The notes under the pieces were generated by a model. That model searched no databases and was not told the origin of the DNA. It worked only from the letters and a program-made list of their open reading frames with translations. The position numbers were made by a program, and so were the translations under genes. Shown piece after piece: positions 33,655 through 42,873 of a stretch of 64,000 bases of DNA. The stretch covers positions 234,791 through 298,790 of the forward strand of contig CAVXVZ010000001.1 of NCBI GenBank assembly GCA_963765375.1, read 5' to 3'. The number at the start of each line of letters is the position of its first letter. The first letter of the stretch is position 1. The stretch comes from Roseiarcus sp963765375 (lineage in GTDB: Bacteria; Pseudomonadota; Alphaproteobacteria; Rhizobiales; Beijerinckiaceae).

Positions 33655-33956
33655 CGCCCCGAGCGATCCTGTCTGCGTGTCTGGCGCCAGCATGGGATCG
33701 CCGCACCGTGTTCTTGCTCCGTTCTCGCGACTGGATTATGATCCTCTGCGCGGGAGACACGTGGCGATTTCGGGATTGTCACGGGAATCGCCCGGCGAAC
33801 AACATCGCTCCATAACGGGTTTTCAGGCCGACGATCGACCTGTCAGAATGGCGGATCGACCCTATATAGACGGCATGTACGGGCGATCCTTTTGCGGGTG
33901 CGCCGAATGTCGATTGGCCGTCAAAAAGCTCCGTCAAAAAGCTATCGAGGGACACT
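33655..33956. other. Intergenic region upstream of the adenylate cyclase
   Basis: About 300 nt with no convincing gene. Near the 3' end an 11-nt direct repeat GTCAAAAAGCT occurs twice within 25 nt (around 33918-33943), just before the cyclase RBS (GAGGGA). A weak promoter-like ATATAG lies around 33865. Nothing else stands out. Confidence 0.4.
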
Positions 33957-35387
33957 ATGGCAGACGCGAATCCATTATGGAGCCTTCTGAAGCAAGCCGC
34001 CGACCCGGCGGTGGCCCAGGCTCTTGAAAAGTCAGTTGAATCGGATGCGGATCGGGCCTTGAACCGCATCAATCCGCTCACCTATGCCGCCGATCGCGGG
34101 CTCGACGAGGAGCACACGATCGGCGGTTTGGTCCATGCGGCTCGACTCGGGTTGTTTGACATGTCGTGGAACATGCTCTGCCCGGGATGCGGCGGCGTGC
34201 TCGAGAGCGGCGCGGCGCTGAAAACCCTCAATCACACCCATTATTATTGCTCGCTCTGCGCGTCGGACTACGAACCGACGCTCGACCAACTCGTCGAGGT
34301 GACGTTCACGGTCAATCCGCGGATTCGTCGCATCGCCGCGCATGATCCTGATTCGCTTCCCTTCGCCGAATACATGCGCCAGATCTTCTGGAGCTCGAGC
34401 ACCAACGTGCCTGACGATGTCGAAAGCGTCGTTCAGAACACGACTCTCGACGCCATGGAGTTGGCGCCGGGCGAAAAGGCGGCGATGTCGCTGAGCCTCC
34501 CGAAGGGGTTCGCGATCGTCTTCGATCCCGTGACCCATTCGTCGCTCTTTCTCGAGGTCGACGGCGAGGAGACGCATGAGCGGCGCAATCTTTCGCTGGT
34601 CTTCACCGACTCGCATGCGCACAGCGGCACGCTCAAAATCCAGCCCGGCCCGGCGCGGATTTCCTACGAGAACAAAGCCGCGCGCCGGACGCTGCCTGGA
34701 GTCTGGCTTCACACCGACGAGATGGAGAAAATCACCAGCGGGCGTCGGCCCTTTTTGAACGCGACGCGGCTGCTCAGCAACCAGGAGTTCCGGGATCTCT
34801 ATCGCAGCGGCACGTTCGATCCCGAGCAGCGGTTCAAGATCACCAGTCTCACGATCCTGTTCACAGACCTTCGGGGCTCGACGGCGCTTTACGACCGGAT
34901 CGGCGATCTCGCTGCTTTCGATCTCGTGCGCAGCCATTTCGGCGCTCTGCTCGCGGCGGTCGCCGCCGAGGGCGGCGCGGTGGTCAAGACCATCGGCGAC
35001 GCGGTGATGGCGACCTTCGCAACCCCCGACCGGGCTCTTCGCGCGGCCATGCGCATGCGCGAGGAAATGCGCAAGATCAACGAGGCGCGCGGCAGCGAGG
35101 ACCTGGCGCTCAACATCGGGCTGCATTCGGGTCCGTGCCTCGCGGTGATGCTGGACGACCGGCAGGATTATTTCGGCCAGACGGTCAACATCGCCTCTCG
35201 CGTCCAGGGTCTTGCGGAGCCGGATGCAATCCTGGCGACGAAGCCGATCATCGAAAGCTCGGAGGTGGAGCGCCTGCTTGGCGAATCGAGCTATCGCACA
35301 AAGCCGCGGAGCTCGATGCTGCGCGGGGTCAGCGAAGCGTTCGAAATCTACGAGGTCCGTGAGCGCGAGACGGTCGCAGCGGCGTAA
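33957..35387 (+). CDS. Class III adenylate/guanylate cyclase with N-terminal zinc-ribbon-containing domain
   Basis: 476 residues. Residues 1 to about 290 are a DUF5939-like domain with a CxxC...CxxC pair (LCPGCGGVLES, YYCSLCASDYE) likely binding zinc. The catalytic domain starts near 300: LTILFTDLRGSTALYDRIGD (metal-binding Asp), VKTIGDAVMATFATPDRAL and DYFGQTVNIASRVQGL. It makes cyclic AMP (or GMP) in the cytoplasm. No membrane segment is present. Stand-alone gene, convergent with the next. Confidence 0.88.
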   Translation: MADANPLWSLLKQAADPAVAQALEKSVESDADRALNRINPLTYAADRGLDEEHTIGGLVHAARLGLFDMSWNMLCPGCGGVLESGAALKTLNHTHYYCSLCASDYEPTLDQLVEVTFTVNPRIRRIAAHDPDSLPFAEYMRQIFWSSSTNVPDDVESVVQNTTLDAMELAPGEKAAMSLSLPKGFAIVFDPVTHSSLFLEVDGEETHERRNLSLVFTDSHAHSGTLKIQPGPARISYENKAARRTLPGVWLHTDEMEKITSGRRPFLNATRLLSNQEFRDLYRSGTFDPEQRFKITSLTILFTDLRGSTALYDRIGDLAAFDLVRSHFGALLAAVAAEGGAVVKTIGDAVMATFATPDRALRAAMRMREEMRKINEARGSEDLALNIGLHSGPCLAVMLDDRQDYFGQTVNIASRVQGLAEPDAILATKPIIESSEVERLLGESSYRTKPRSSMLRGVSEAFEIYEVRERETVAAA

Positions 35388-35439
35388 CGTCCCCCTCCCG
35401 GTCGGTCGCGAGGCGGCCGATCGGGAATCCGGGCTCTCG

Positions 35440-35991
35440 TCAACCGGCGTCCGACGTTCGGCGTCCAGCCTTCTCCCGCCAGAAAACCATGTGGCCCGCG
35501 CGGTCGAGAATCCGCAACGCGATCGTCTTTGGCGGCCAGGCCGCGGCCGCGGCGGCGATGATCGCGGCGGAAACATCGGAGGCCCGGATCTCGACTTCCC
35601 GCAATAGCGATTGTTCGGCGTCCGTCCCGGCGCCGAGGAATTGAATCCGGTACGGCTGGGGGGTCGGGACGTCGTTTCGGTCGGGCTGATGTCCTGGCCC
35701 ACCCTCCGCGAAGGACCCAGCCTCGCGCGCCTCGCCCGGCTCGCGGTCCATCACGAAAAAGGTGTTCATCTCCAGCTGCGTCGAGATGTTGAGACCGATG
35801 CGGCTGCCGGTCTGGCGCGCAACCGCTCGCGCGACCAGCGCCCAATCCTCGGCGATCGCGTCGGAACTCGCCTCGTGTTCCCTTCGGCGCGCCTCGTGAT
35901 AGGCCCTGTCGCCAAGATCGCGGATGAGCGCCTCGGCCTCCGCTTCGATCCGTTCCATTCTCGCGCGCCGGCTCGGCGCCCAGGAGACCAT
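35440..35991 (-). CDS. Hypothetical protein, soluble, unknown function
   Basis: 183 residues from ATG 35991 with AGAGGGG upstream. Helical N-terminus (RIEAEAEALIRDLGDRAYHE) then ARAVARQTGSRIGLNIST and a C-terminal alpha/beta part (LREVEIRASDVSAAIIAAAA; IALRILDRAGHMVFWREK). No signal peptide, no TM, and no family recognised. The start was chosen because the upstream extension is compositionally foreign. Convergent with the cyclase. Confidence 0.6.
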   Translation of the reverse strand: MVSWAPSRRARMERIEAEAEALIRDLGDRAYHEARRREHEASSDAIAEDWALVARAVARQTGSRIGLNISTQLEMNTFFVMDREPGEAREAGSFAEGGPGHQPDRNDVPTPQPYRIQFLGAGTDAEQSLLREVEIRASDVSAAIIAAAAAAWPPKTIALRILDRAGHMVFWREKAGRRTSDAG

Positions 35992-36154
35992 TTCCGAGCC
36001 CCTCTGCCGTCCGGTCAATTGCTGCACAATTTGCCGCCGTGTGCAACCTCTACAACCACACAGGGAAGCCGCTGTTCCATCCGTGGCTTCCAGCTCCGTC
36101 GCCCTCGACGAGGTCGACCCGGCTGGGCCAAGGGACCCGCAAAAACAACGCGCC

Positions 36155-37048
36155 TCACTTGATCGGGGGCGCGGGGAGCTTTGTTTCGCCCGACTCCATG
36201 ACGTAGGTGTAGTCGAGGGAGTACCAGGGCGCACGGATCGCGGGGTCCGACGGATGGGGCTCCTCGTGGCAGGTGTAGTCGCCCAGAAGCGCCTTCGTGA
36301 CGCCAAACTGGGGGTCGGCGTCGATGTGCGGGTCCTTGGGGTCATAGACCTGAGAGATCAAGACCTTGAAGCCCTCTTTCACAATCAACGCATGAAGATG
36401 GGCCGGTCGATAGGGGCGCCGGTTCTGAGCTTGCAAAAGCTGCCCGACGAGGCCGTCGGTCGGAATGGGATAGCCGATCATCTTGACGGTGGCGAACCAG
36501 AATCGGCCATCGTCGTCGGTCGTGAATTTGCCGCGCAAGTTCATGTCGGCCTGTTCGGGGTCCTGGTTCTCATAAAGGCCGATCGGCGAAGCGTGCCAGA
36601 TATCAACTTCGGCGCCCGCGACCGCCTTGCCAGCCATATCAATGACCCGCGCGCTGACGAGCAGCGGGTCGCCCGGCGTGTCCGATCGAATGATTGTGCC
36701 GCCGTTGGCGACCCGCGGGGAATTCAGCCGCCAGAACGGACCGAGCAGCGATTGCGACGTCTCCGTATTTCCGCTGTCTCCATTGTTGAGGAGACACACG
36801 AGCGAGGAGACCCCGAGCGAGCCCGCCATCAGCACGGATTCGTTGTGCGTGTCCGTGCTCAGCCTGCCAATCTGGTTAAGAATGGCCGTGGCCTGGCGAA
36901 ATTCGGCCTCGGTAAGCCGGACCTCACGGATGAAGCCGTGCAAATGCTTTACCAGGGACACCAGGATTTGCCGCGCGCGGGGATCGGCGGTGCGCTCCAT
37001 CGCCGCCAGCGCATCCGAGGTGACATCGTTCTGGTTCCTGATGACCAT
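36155..37048 (-). CDS. Intradiol ring-cleavage dioxygenase (catechol/hydroxyquinol 1,2-dioxygenase type)
   Basis: 297 residues from ATG 37048 with GGGAGGA upstream. The N-terminal helical linker domain precedes the core: LLGPFWRLNSPRVANGG, VDIWHASPIGLYENQ (first Tyr ligand), RPYRPAHLHALIVKEGFKVL (Tyr and two His ligands of Fe(III)) and SQVYDPKDPHI. It opens an aromatic diol to a muconate derivative. No other aromatic-degradation genes are adjacent; the divergent porin at 37145 may take up the substrate. Confidence 0.85.
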   Translation of the reverse strand: MVIRNQNDVTSDALAAMERTADPRARQILVSLVKHLHGFIREVRLTEAEFRQATAILNQIGRLSTDTHNESVLMAGSLGVSSLVCLLNNGDSGNTETSQSLLGPFWRLNSPRVANGGTIIRSDTPGDPLLVSARVIDMAGKAVAGAEVDIWHASPIGLYENQDPEQADMNLRGKFTTDDDGRFWFATVKMIGYPIPTDGLVGQLLQAQNRRPYRPAHLHALIVKEGFKVLISQVYDPKDPHIDADPQFGVTKALLGDYTCHEEPHPSDPAIRAPWYSLDYTYVMESGETKLPAPPIK

Positions 37049-37144
37049 TGCGATCCTCCCTCGCCCCCTGCCGGATGGTTTACTATTTGTCGGCAATACG
37101 GCAAAACGTTCCGGGGACTAACGGGTTTCAGGGTTGCTTCGGGC

Positions 37145-38644
37145 ATGGCTTCTCCGCAGGCTGGAACGCGGAAGGACCTCCCGGGTGGCCTCGCCTTTTT
37201 CCGATTCTCAATTCTTGCATCCTTTGCGTCGGCCCCGCTCCTTGCGTGGGACGCGGGGGCGGCGGATCTGCCGACCCAGCCGCTGGCCCCGTCCCCGGCC
37301 GCGCCGGCGCCGCCTGCTGCGACACCGTGTTTCGCGAGCCTCTATGACTTCCTGATCGCGAGTCCCGAGGGTTGCCCGCTCGCCTGGCACGGGATCACGC
37401 TCTACGGAAGGCTCGACTACGGCGCCGGCTATGAGACGCATGGCGCCCCATTCAATGGCAATTATCCCAATGGGGTCGACACACTCATTAAAAAGAACAG
37501 CAATCAGCCGCTCTACACGATCGTGCCGAACGGGCTCGGACAGTCGCATCTAGGTGTCAAGGGCGTCGAGCCCATCGGTTGGGACTGGTCGCTCGTCTTC
37601 AAGTTCGAGAACGGCTTTGATCCCTACACCTTGCAGCGAGCCAACGGGCCCAAGTCGCTGGTTCAAAACAACACGACTCCGCTCGGCGAGCAAACGGCAA
37701 ACGGCGACTCGAGCCGGGCCGGCCAGTTGTTCAACACCGAGGGTTACGCCGGTTTCAGCCATCCGATGCTCGGCACGCTGACCGCCGGCCGGCAGAACTC
37801 CCTCATATTGCAGGGTCTCGGCGACTACGACGCCATGGGCGCGGCGCCCGCCTTCTCGGTGATCGGCGTCTCGAACACTGTCGGCGGAGGCGGAGACACC
37901 GAAAACGCCCGCTACAACACATCGGTGAAATACGACGTTGCCGCCGGTCCGCTGCGCTTCGCGGCGCTCTATCAGTTCGGCGGGTTCGATCAAGGCAACG
38001 GTTCAAACGGCGCGTTCTCGACTGAGGTCGAGGCGCACTTCGGCGCCTTCTCGTTCGATGCCGTGGGCCAGAAGGTGAAAGACGCGGTTTCATTGTCCAA
38101 CTTCGGCCAAGATCCACTTCCCCCTGGGGTGCCCGCGAATGGTCTCAAGGCGACCCTCTCCAACAAGGCCAGCGGCTTATTGACGTTGAGATACGAGTTC
38201 GACAGGGCGGTGATCTATTCCGGGTGGGAATACATTCTGTTCGCCAACCCGAGCGACGCCTATCCGAACGGCTTTACGGCTATCGGCAATTACCCCGTCC
38301 CGGCCGGTTATGTGAACGCGACGGCTTATACGGAACACAAGATCCTGAGGATCTTCTGGGCAGGCATAAAATATGCCATACGGGACGACGTCGACATCGC
38401 TGGCTCTTACTATCACTATTATCAGAACGACTATAATACGAGCCCCTGCACGGATGGCGACCTTTCCGCATCGAGCTGCCGGGGCGCCCTCAATGCGTAC
38501 TCCGTCCTGATCGACTATCGTCCTTCAAAGCGCGTCGATACCTACGCTGGCTTCATGTGGTCGCAGGTAACCGGGGGGCTGGCGAGCGGCTATCTCTATC
38601 ACGTCAACTTCGCCCCGACGGTCGGCGTCCGGGTGGAATTCTGA
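37145..38644 (+). CDS. Gram-negative outer-membrane porin
   Basis: 499 residues from ATG 37145. A signal sequence ending near WDAGAADLPTQPLAPSP is followed by a Pro/Ala stretch, then beta-strand alternation (LYGRLDYGAGYETHGAPF), LGQSHLGVKGVEPIGWDWSL, FSHPMLGTLTAGRQNSLILQ, and a C-terminal TVGVRVEF ending in Phe, the outer-membrane insertion signal. General diffusion porin fold, 16 strands expected. Divergent from the dioxygenase. Confidence 0.85.
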   Translation: MASPQAGTRKDLPGGLAFFRFSILASFASAPLLAWDAGAADLPTQPLAPSPAAPAPPAATPCFASLYDFLIASPEGCPLAWHGITLYGRLDYGAGYETHGAPFNGNYPNGVDTLIKKNSNQPLYTIVPNGLGQSHLGVKGVEPIGWDWSLVFKFENGFDPYTLQRANGPKSLVQNNTTPLGEQTANGDSSRAGQLFNTEGYAGFSHPMLGTLTAGRQNSLILQGLGDYDAMGAAPAFSVIGVSNTVGGGGDTENARYNTSVKYDVAAGPLRFAALYQFGGFDQGNGSNGAFSTEVEAHFGAFSFDAVGQKVKDAVSLSNFGQDPLPPGVPANGLKATLSNKASGLLTLRYEFDRAVIYSGWEYILFANPSDAYPNGFTAIGNYPVPAGYVNATAYTEHKILRIFWAGIKYAIRDDVDIAGSYYHYYQNDYNTSPCTDGDLSASSCRGALNAYSVLIDYRPSKRVDTYAGFMWSQVTGGLASGYLYHVNFAPTVGVRVEF

Positions 38645-39243
38645 CAGCTGGCGTCAGCGCGCGCCTCATACCGGCCGGACGGAGCTTCGGCCTCCCCTAC
38701 CGGCCAGACCGGCGCCTCTTCCTGCCGTTCAACGCCCGGATCCTACGCAAGTTCGCGAAGTTTTTGAACGTCTCGCAGAAATCGGCGCTCAAATCATCAA
38801 GCAATATCCGGTCTACGACTTCACGAGCATGCTGAGAGTCAACATTAATTTTTGACGCCAAACAACGACTTGATCTCATTTTCGACCGAGCGGTAAAAAC
38901 TATCGATTGCTGAATTACGGAATCAGTGGTACCCTGCTTCGAGAATGGCGGCAAGGAGGGACTCGAGGATCGGTGGCGTTGCGGAATGGCCTCGAGCCGG
39001 GGGCGTCCGGGGCCCAGGGAGACAAGCAAGGATGTTTGCCCCGGCGGTCGCCGCAATCCATTGAAAAGGCTCAATCCCGCCAAGGGAATCCAAGCCTTTT
39101 TCTTTGCTGCGTTTTGCTCGGGTTGGACCGGGCTTTGCTGGATTTGGATAAATTTGGGGTCGGCTTGGAGAAACGCGATAACGAAGATATATGAATTAAC
39201 TGTTCAATATCGTCAGTCAATCAATTGATATCACTTTGCTTCT
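38645..39243. other. 600-nt intergenic region, no assignable gene
   Basis: Between the porin and gmk. Base composition is noticeably more AT-rich toward 38780-38930 and 39180-39240. Several 80-130-residue frames exist on both strands but have no recognisable motif, no RBS and shadow-like composition. No tRNA cloverleaf or clear terminator was found. A small RNA cannot be excluded. Confidence 0.4.
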
Positions 39244-39891
39244 TCACTCGCGCCTGAGCTTCTCGACCAGTTGCTCGACGCCGGCCTCGACCCGCCTCGC
39301 CCGCAGCCGCTCGGCGGCGACGATCGCCACTGCGTCGCGATACGCGCGCTGAAGGTCGTCATTGACAATCACGAACTGGTAATTTCGCCAGCGCCCGATC
39401 TCCTGCCGGGCGGCCTCGAGCCGGGTTCCGATCGAGGCGGCCAAGTCCTCCGCCCGCCGCTCGAGCCGCGCCCGCAGTTCGCGTAGCGACGGCGGCAAGA
39501 CGAAGATGCTGACGACGTCCTCGCCGAGCCGCTCGCGCATCTGCTTTGCGCCCTGCCAGTCGATGTCGAACAGCATGTCGCGTCCCTGGGCCAGCACCTT
39601 CTCCACCGGCTCGCGCGGCGTCCCGTAGGCGTTGCCGTGCACCTCGGCCCATTCGAGGAGCTCGCCCGCTTTTCTCATCCGGTCGAATTCGCGCCGGTCG
39701 ATGAACCGGTAGTGGATGCCGTCGACTTCGGACGAGCGCCGCGGGCGCGTGGTCACCGAAACCGAGAGCGTGAGATCGAGCGCCTTGTCCTGCATCAGCA
39801 TCCGGGTCAGCGTCGTCTTGCCCGCCCCCGACGGCGAGGACAGAATCAGGATCATGCCTCGCCGGGTCGCCGCCATCGCTTCGAATCTCAC
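39244..39891 (-). CDS. gmk: Guanylate kinase
   Basis: 215 residues. P-loop ILSSPSGAGKTTLTRML, then VSVTTRPRRSSEVDGIHYRF, HGNAYGTPREPVEKVLAQG and MLFDIDWQGAKQMRERL. It phosphorylates GMP to GDP. GTG 39891 overlaps the yicC stop (GTGA); ATG 39876 is an alternative start 5 codons in. yicC-gmk is a common alphaproteobacterial pair. Confidence 0.95.
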   Translation of the reverse strand: MRFEAMAATRRGMILILSSPSGAGKTTLTRMLMQDKALDLTLSVSVTTRPRRSSEVDGIHYRFIDRREFDRMRKAGELLEWAEVHGNAYGTPREPVEKVLAQGRDMLFDIDWQGAKQMRERLGEDVVSIFVLPPSLRELRARLERRAEDLAASIGTRLEAARQEIGRWRNYQFVIVNDDLQRAYRDAVAIVAAERLRARRVEAGVEQLVEKLRRE

Positions 39892-40775
39892 TCGACGTTC
39901 TGCACCTGCTCGCGGAATTGCTCGATTTGGGCTCTCAGTTCAAGCCCCTGCGCGGTGAGGCTGACGTCATTGGCCTTGGCGCTCAGGGTGCTTGCCTCGC
40001 GCGCCAGCTCCTGGGCGAGGAAATCGAGCCGCCGTCCGATCGCCCCGCCCCCGTCGATCAGCGCCCGAGCGGCGGCGACATGGGTCTTAAGCCGGTCGAG
40101 CTCCTCGCGGATGTCGGCCTTAGCCGCGAGCAGGATCGCCTCCTGGTGGAGGCGATTCTCGTCGAGACCGCGTGAGGACGCCATCAGCGCTTCGACGCTC
40201 TGGGCGAGGCGCTCGCGCACAGCCTCGGGCCGGCGCGCCGGGTTCAAGTCGGCGGCCTCGACCAGCCCGGCGATGGCCCAGAGCATGTCCTTAAGCACCA
40301 GGGCGAGCGCCCCTCCTTCCCACCGGCGCGCGGTAGTGAGCGCGGCGATCGCCTCATCGAGGCTCGTGAGCGCGCCCGCGCAGGCCGCGCTCACCGCCGC
40401 CTCGTCGTCCTCGGTGTCCGCCGCCTCAAGGACGCCGCGCAGGGCGAGCAGTCCGTCCATCGTCGGCGGCGCGAGCCCGGCCTTGATCGCCGCCGCGCGG
40501 GCGGCGACGGCGATCGATTCGAGCGCCGCCAGATCGATTCGCGCTGCGGCAGTCGCGCCCTCGCGTTGCGAGGATAGGGTGGCGAAGCAGGTCCCCCGCG
40601 CCAGCGCTTTGGCGAGCCTGCTGCGCGCCTCCCCTTCCGCACGGTCGAAGGGCGCGGACATGCGCAACCGGATGTCGAGGCCCCTGGCGTTGACGGTCTT
40701 GAGCTCGAACGTCCAGCGCCACGTGCCTCCGCTCCCGGCGACGCGGGCGAATCCCGTCATGCTGCTCAACGCCAT
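39888..40775 (-). CDS. yicC: YicC family endoribonuclease-like protein
   Basis: 295 residues from ATG 40775. Begins SSMTGFARVAGSGGTWRWTF and ELKTVNARGLDIRLRM, the family signature, and ends RRLDFLAQELAREASTLSAK. YicC/YloC proteins are RNA-cleaving enzymes linked to small-RNA turnover. The gene is coupled to gmk downstream. Confidence 0.9.
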   Translation of the reverse strand: MALSSMTGFARVAGSGGTWRWTFELKTVNARGLDIRLRMSAPFDRAEGEARSRLAKALARGTCFATLSSQREGATAAARIDLAALESIAVAARAAAIKAGLAPPTMDGLLALRGVLEAADTEDDEAAVSAACAGALTSLDEAIAALTTARRWEGGALALVLKDMLWAIAGLVEAADLNPARRPEAVRERLAQSVEALMASSRGLDENRLHQEAILLAAKADIREELDRLKTHVAAARALIDGGGAIGRRLDFLAQELAREASTLSAKANDVSLTAQGLELRAQIEQFREQVQNVE

Positions 40776-40991
40776 CGCTCGAAGCCCTGTCGTTCACCCG
40801 ATTCGCTTCCGATCGTACATCAACGCCCAGTCCGGTCGAACCGGCCGCGCCGCGACTCTTGTTGCGACATGCCCGGTGCGGCGCGGACGAAATCGGCGCC
40901 CGCTCGCGTTGGTTCATATTGAGTTCAGGCAGCGAGCCCTATGGCTCGGCATGACCCGCTGGGGTTCCCCTTACCATAGGAAGACCTTCCG

Positions 40992-41225
40992 ATGATCAAG
41001 TCCCTCGCCATTGCCGCCGTGCTCTCGCTCGGGCTCGCCGGCTACGCCATCGCACAGGAAACAACCACTGGCGCCCCTGCCGGGACGGCGCCGATGACTG
41101 CCGAACCGCCGATGCACCATCATCACCATCATCATCATCATCACCACCATCACCACCATCATCACCACCACATGCACCATGAGATGGCGCCTGCCCCGGC
41201 GGCCCCGGCGGCCCCTACGCAATAA
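40992..41225 (+). CDS. Secreted polyhistidine peptide (19 consecutive His)
   Basis: 77 residues from ATG 40992 with AGGAAG upstream. Signal peptide to about residue 22 (LGLAGYAIAQE). The mature part is a spacer (TTTGAPAGTAPM), then a block of 19 His, Met, His-His-Glu, and a short Pro/Ala tail: 21 His in about 55 residues. CAC and CAT codons are irregularly mixed, so the run is held at protein level rather than being a fresh trinucleotide expansion. Likely a periplasmic or extracellular metal buffer (Ni, Zn, Cu). A terminator follows. Confidence 0.85.
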   Translation: MIKSLAIAAVLSLGLAGYAIAQETTTGAPAGTAPMTAEPPMHHHHHHHHHHHHHHHHHHHMHHEMAPAPAAPAAPTQ

Positions 41226-41270
41226 ACGGACCCGCGGCGACTTCCGCTCGGGAGTTGCCCGAATCGTTTC

Positions 41271-41306
41271 GCTCTCCGGACAAACGGTTGTTCGGAGAGC
41301 TTTTTT
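41271..41306 (+). terminator. Rho-independent terminator after the polyhistidine gene
   Basis: Arms GCTCTCCG (41271-41278) and CGGAGAGC (41293-41300) followed by TTTTTTG. Stable, classical structure. Confidence 0.9.
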
Positions 41307-41369
41307 GTTCGCCAGGCGGAGCCCGTCCGACAGCGTCGCCGATCAGCGCCACGCTTAGGTTCTTGGGGC

Positions 41370-42197
41370 TCAGCGGTCGGTCCTCTCTTGGCGTTCCCGC
41401 TTGCGCGTCTTGACCTCGACCCGCGGCCCCTCGACCAGGCGGACCACCGCCCCCCACAGCGTGCGCACATCCTGCTGGGTCAGCTCCATGCGATGGAAGA
41501 TGTTGCGCAAGTTTCGCCGCATGCCGGGCTTCTTGGTCACAGGGCGGAAAAAGCCGTTCTCCTCGAGCTTCCCCTCGAGATAGTCGAAGAAGGCGAGCAG
41601 CATCTCGCGCTGAGTCGGCGGCGATACGGCGCGCGGGATGGTCGAGGGCGGCGGCTTGTCGCCTCGCGCGGCCTTGAACCATTCATAGCCGCAGATGAGA
41701 ACCGCCTGGGAGAGATTGAGCGAGGCGTAGGTCGGGCTCGACGGAAAAGTGATGATCGAATCGGCGAGCGCCACCTCGTCATTGGTCAGACCGGTGCGCT
41801 CCGGCCCGAACAGGATGCCGCGCTTCTCGTCCGCCGCAACGGCGGTCGCGCCCATCGCGACGCTCGGGGTCAGGACCGCCTTCATCTGGCCGCGCTCGCG
41901 CGCGGTCGTTGCATAAACGGCGTTGAGGTCGCCGACTGCCGCGTCGACGCTCGGAAAGACCCGTGCGGCGTCCAAAAGATCGGTCGCGCCCGCCGCCGCG
42001 GAATAGGCGACCTCGCGATAGTCGTCGACGCGCGGCCAACCTTCGCGCGGATTGACGAGGCGCAGATCGTCGAGGCCGAAATTCGCCATTGCGCGGGCGC
42101 ACATGCCGATGTTCACCGCCAGTTGCGGCCGAACCAGAATGACCGCCGGACCGCCGCCGAGCTGCGGCTTGGTCCTGTCCGTGCCCGCGCCAACCAT
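41370..42197 (-). CDS. trmJ: tRNA 2'-O-methyltransferase TrmJ-like (SPOUT family)
   Basis: 275 residues from ATG 42197. SPOUT knot motifs: VRPQLAVNIGMCARAMANFG, ILFGPERTGLTNDEVALAD and YASLNLSQAVLICGYEW. The C-terminal extension with NLRNIFHRMELTQQDVRTL is typical of TrmJ, which methylates position 32 of some tRNAs. An upstream frame from 42233 adds unrelated residues and was not used. Convergent with the polyhistidine gene. Confidence 0.88.
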   Translation of the reverse strand: MVGAGTDRTKPQLGGGPAVILVRPQLAVNIGMCARAMANFGLDDLRLVNPREGWPRVDDYREVAYSAAAGATDLLDAARVFPSVDAAVGDLNAVYATTARERGQMKAVLTPSVAMGATAVAADEKRGILFGPERTGLTNDEVALADSIITFPSSPTYASLNLSQAVLICGYEWFKAARGDKPPPSTIPRAVSPPTQREMLLAFFDYLEGKLEENGFFRPVTKKPGMRRNLRNIFHRMELTQQDVRTLWGAVVRLVEGPRVEVKTRKRERQERTDR

Positions 42198-42275
42198 CGA
42201 GGGCGGGCTATACCACCACCGCGCCGAAGGCAATCGGGGCTCTTGAGCGGCGATGGCGCGCGGCGAAACCGGGGA

Positions 42276-42792
42276 TCAGAGACCGAGCTCTCCCGGCGCC
42301 CGGCCGGCGAAAGCCTGCGCGAGCGCGACAACGCGCCCGTGGTAGGCTTCCTCGATCAGCGCCTGATCGGCGGCGTTGGGCGAGTAAGCAGCGATCGCCC
42401 GCAGGGGCGTTTGGGCCGCGATTCTGGCGCGCGGCCCGCCGACGATCAGGACGCCCTGAATCGAGTCCTGGGACCCGCCGCTCGCGCCGCCTCGGCCACC
42501 GCTCTGGCCAAAATTGACGTCTTGAATCCGCGCCACCAAGGTTGCGCCGTTGCGTTGAGTTCGGCGCCAAATAGGCCGACAAGGCCCGGGTCAGGTCATC
42601 GGGAAGCGCCTGCTCGACCCAGTCGGCCGTCGGGTCGCCGGCGCTGGCCCGGAGCGGCGAAACGTCCACCCTGATCTCGCGGAAACGGACCGCCGGATCG
42701 GCCAGCGCCCGCCCGCCCGCGCTGACCGAAAGAAGAGCGAAGGCGCCGAGGTTTCCGATGGTGGCGCGGCGAGTCACGGCTCTGATCGACAT
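42276..42792 (-). CDS. Exported protein, first of three tandem paralogues (one apparent frameshift)
   Basis: From ATG 42792: signal peptide, then VRFREIRVDVSPLRAS and GDPTADWVEQALPDDLTRAL; the second frame carries VARIQDVNFGQ, GVLIVGGPRARIAAQTPLRA and ALAQAFAGRAPGELGL. Deleting one base in GAGTTC 42557-42562 joins them as APTQRNGATLVARIQD, exactly parallel to the paralogue's APGDRNGATLVARID. About 171 residues. No Pfam domain recognised; the function is unknown. Confidence 0.75.
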
Positions 42793-42873
42793 TTGCCCCC
42801 TCCCCGGCGCAAGGAACCGTCCGGCGCGCTCTTTGGAGCCGAGACCTCGAATGCGGGAAGACGCCGGGGGAAG

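Noticed and set aside
34032..35702. A 556-codon minus-strand frame
   Set aside because: Antisense to the adenylate cyclase, whose domains are clear.
38697..39083. A 128-codon minus-strand frame between porin and gmk
   Set aside because: No RBS, no recognisable domain, composition unlike neighbouring genes.
40992..41225. Polyhistidine run as vector His-tag contamination
   Set aside because: 19 His with irregular CAC/CAT use, a native signal peptide, own RBS and terminator, and flanking chromosomal genes on both sides.
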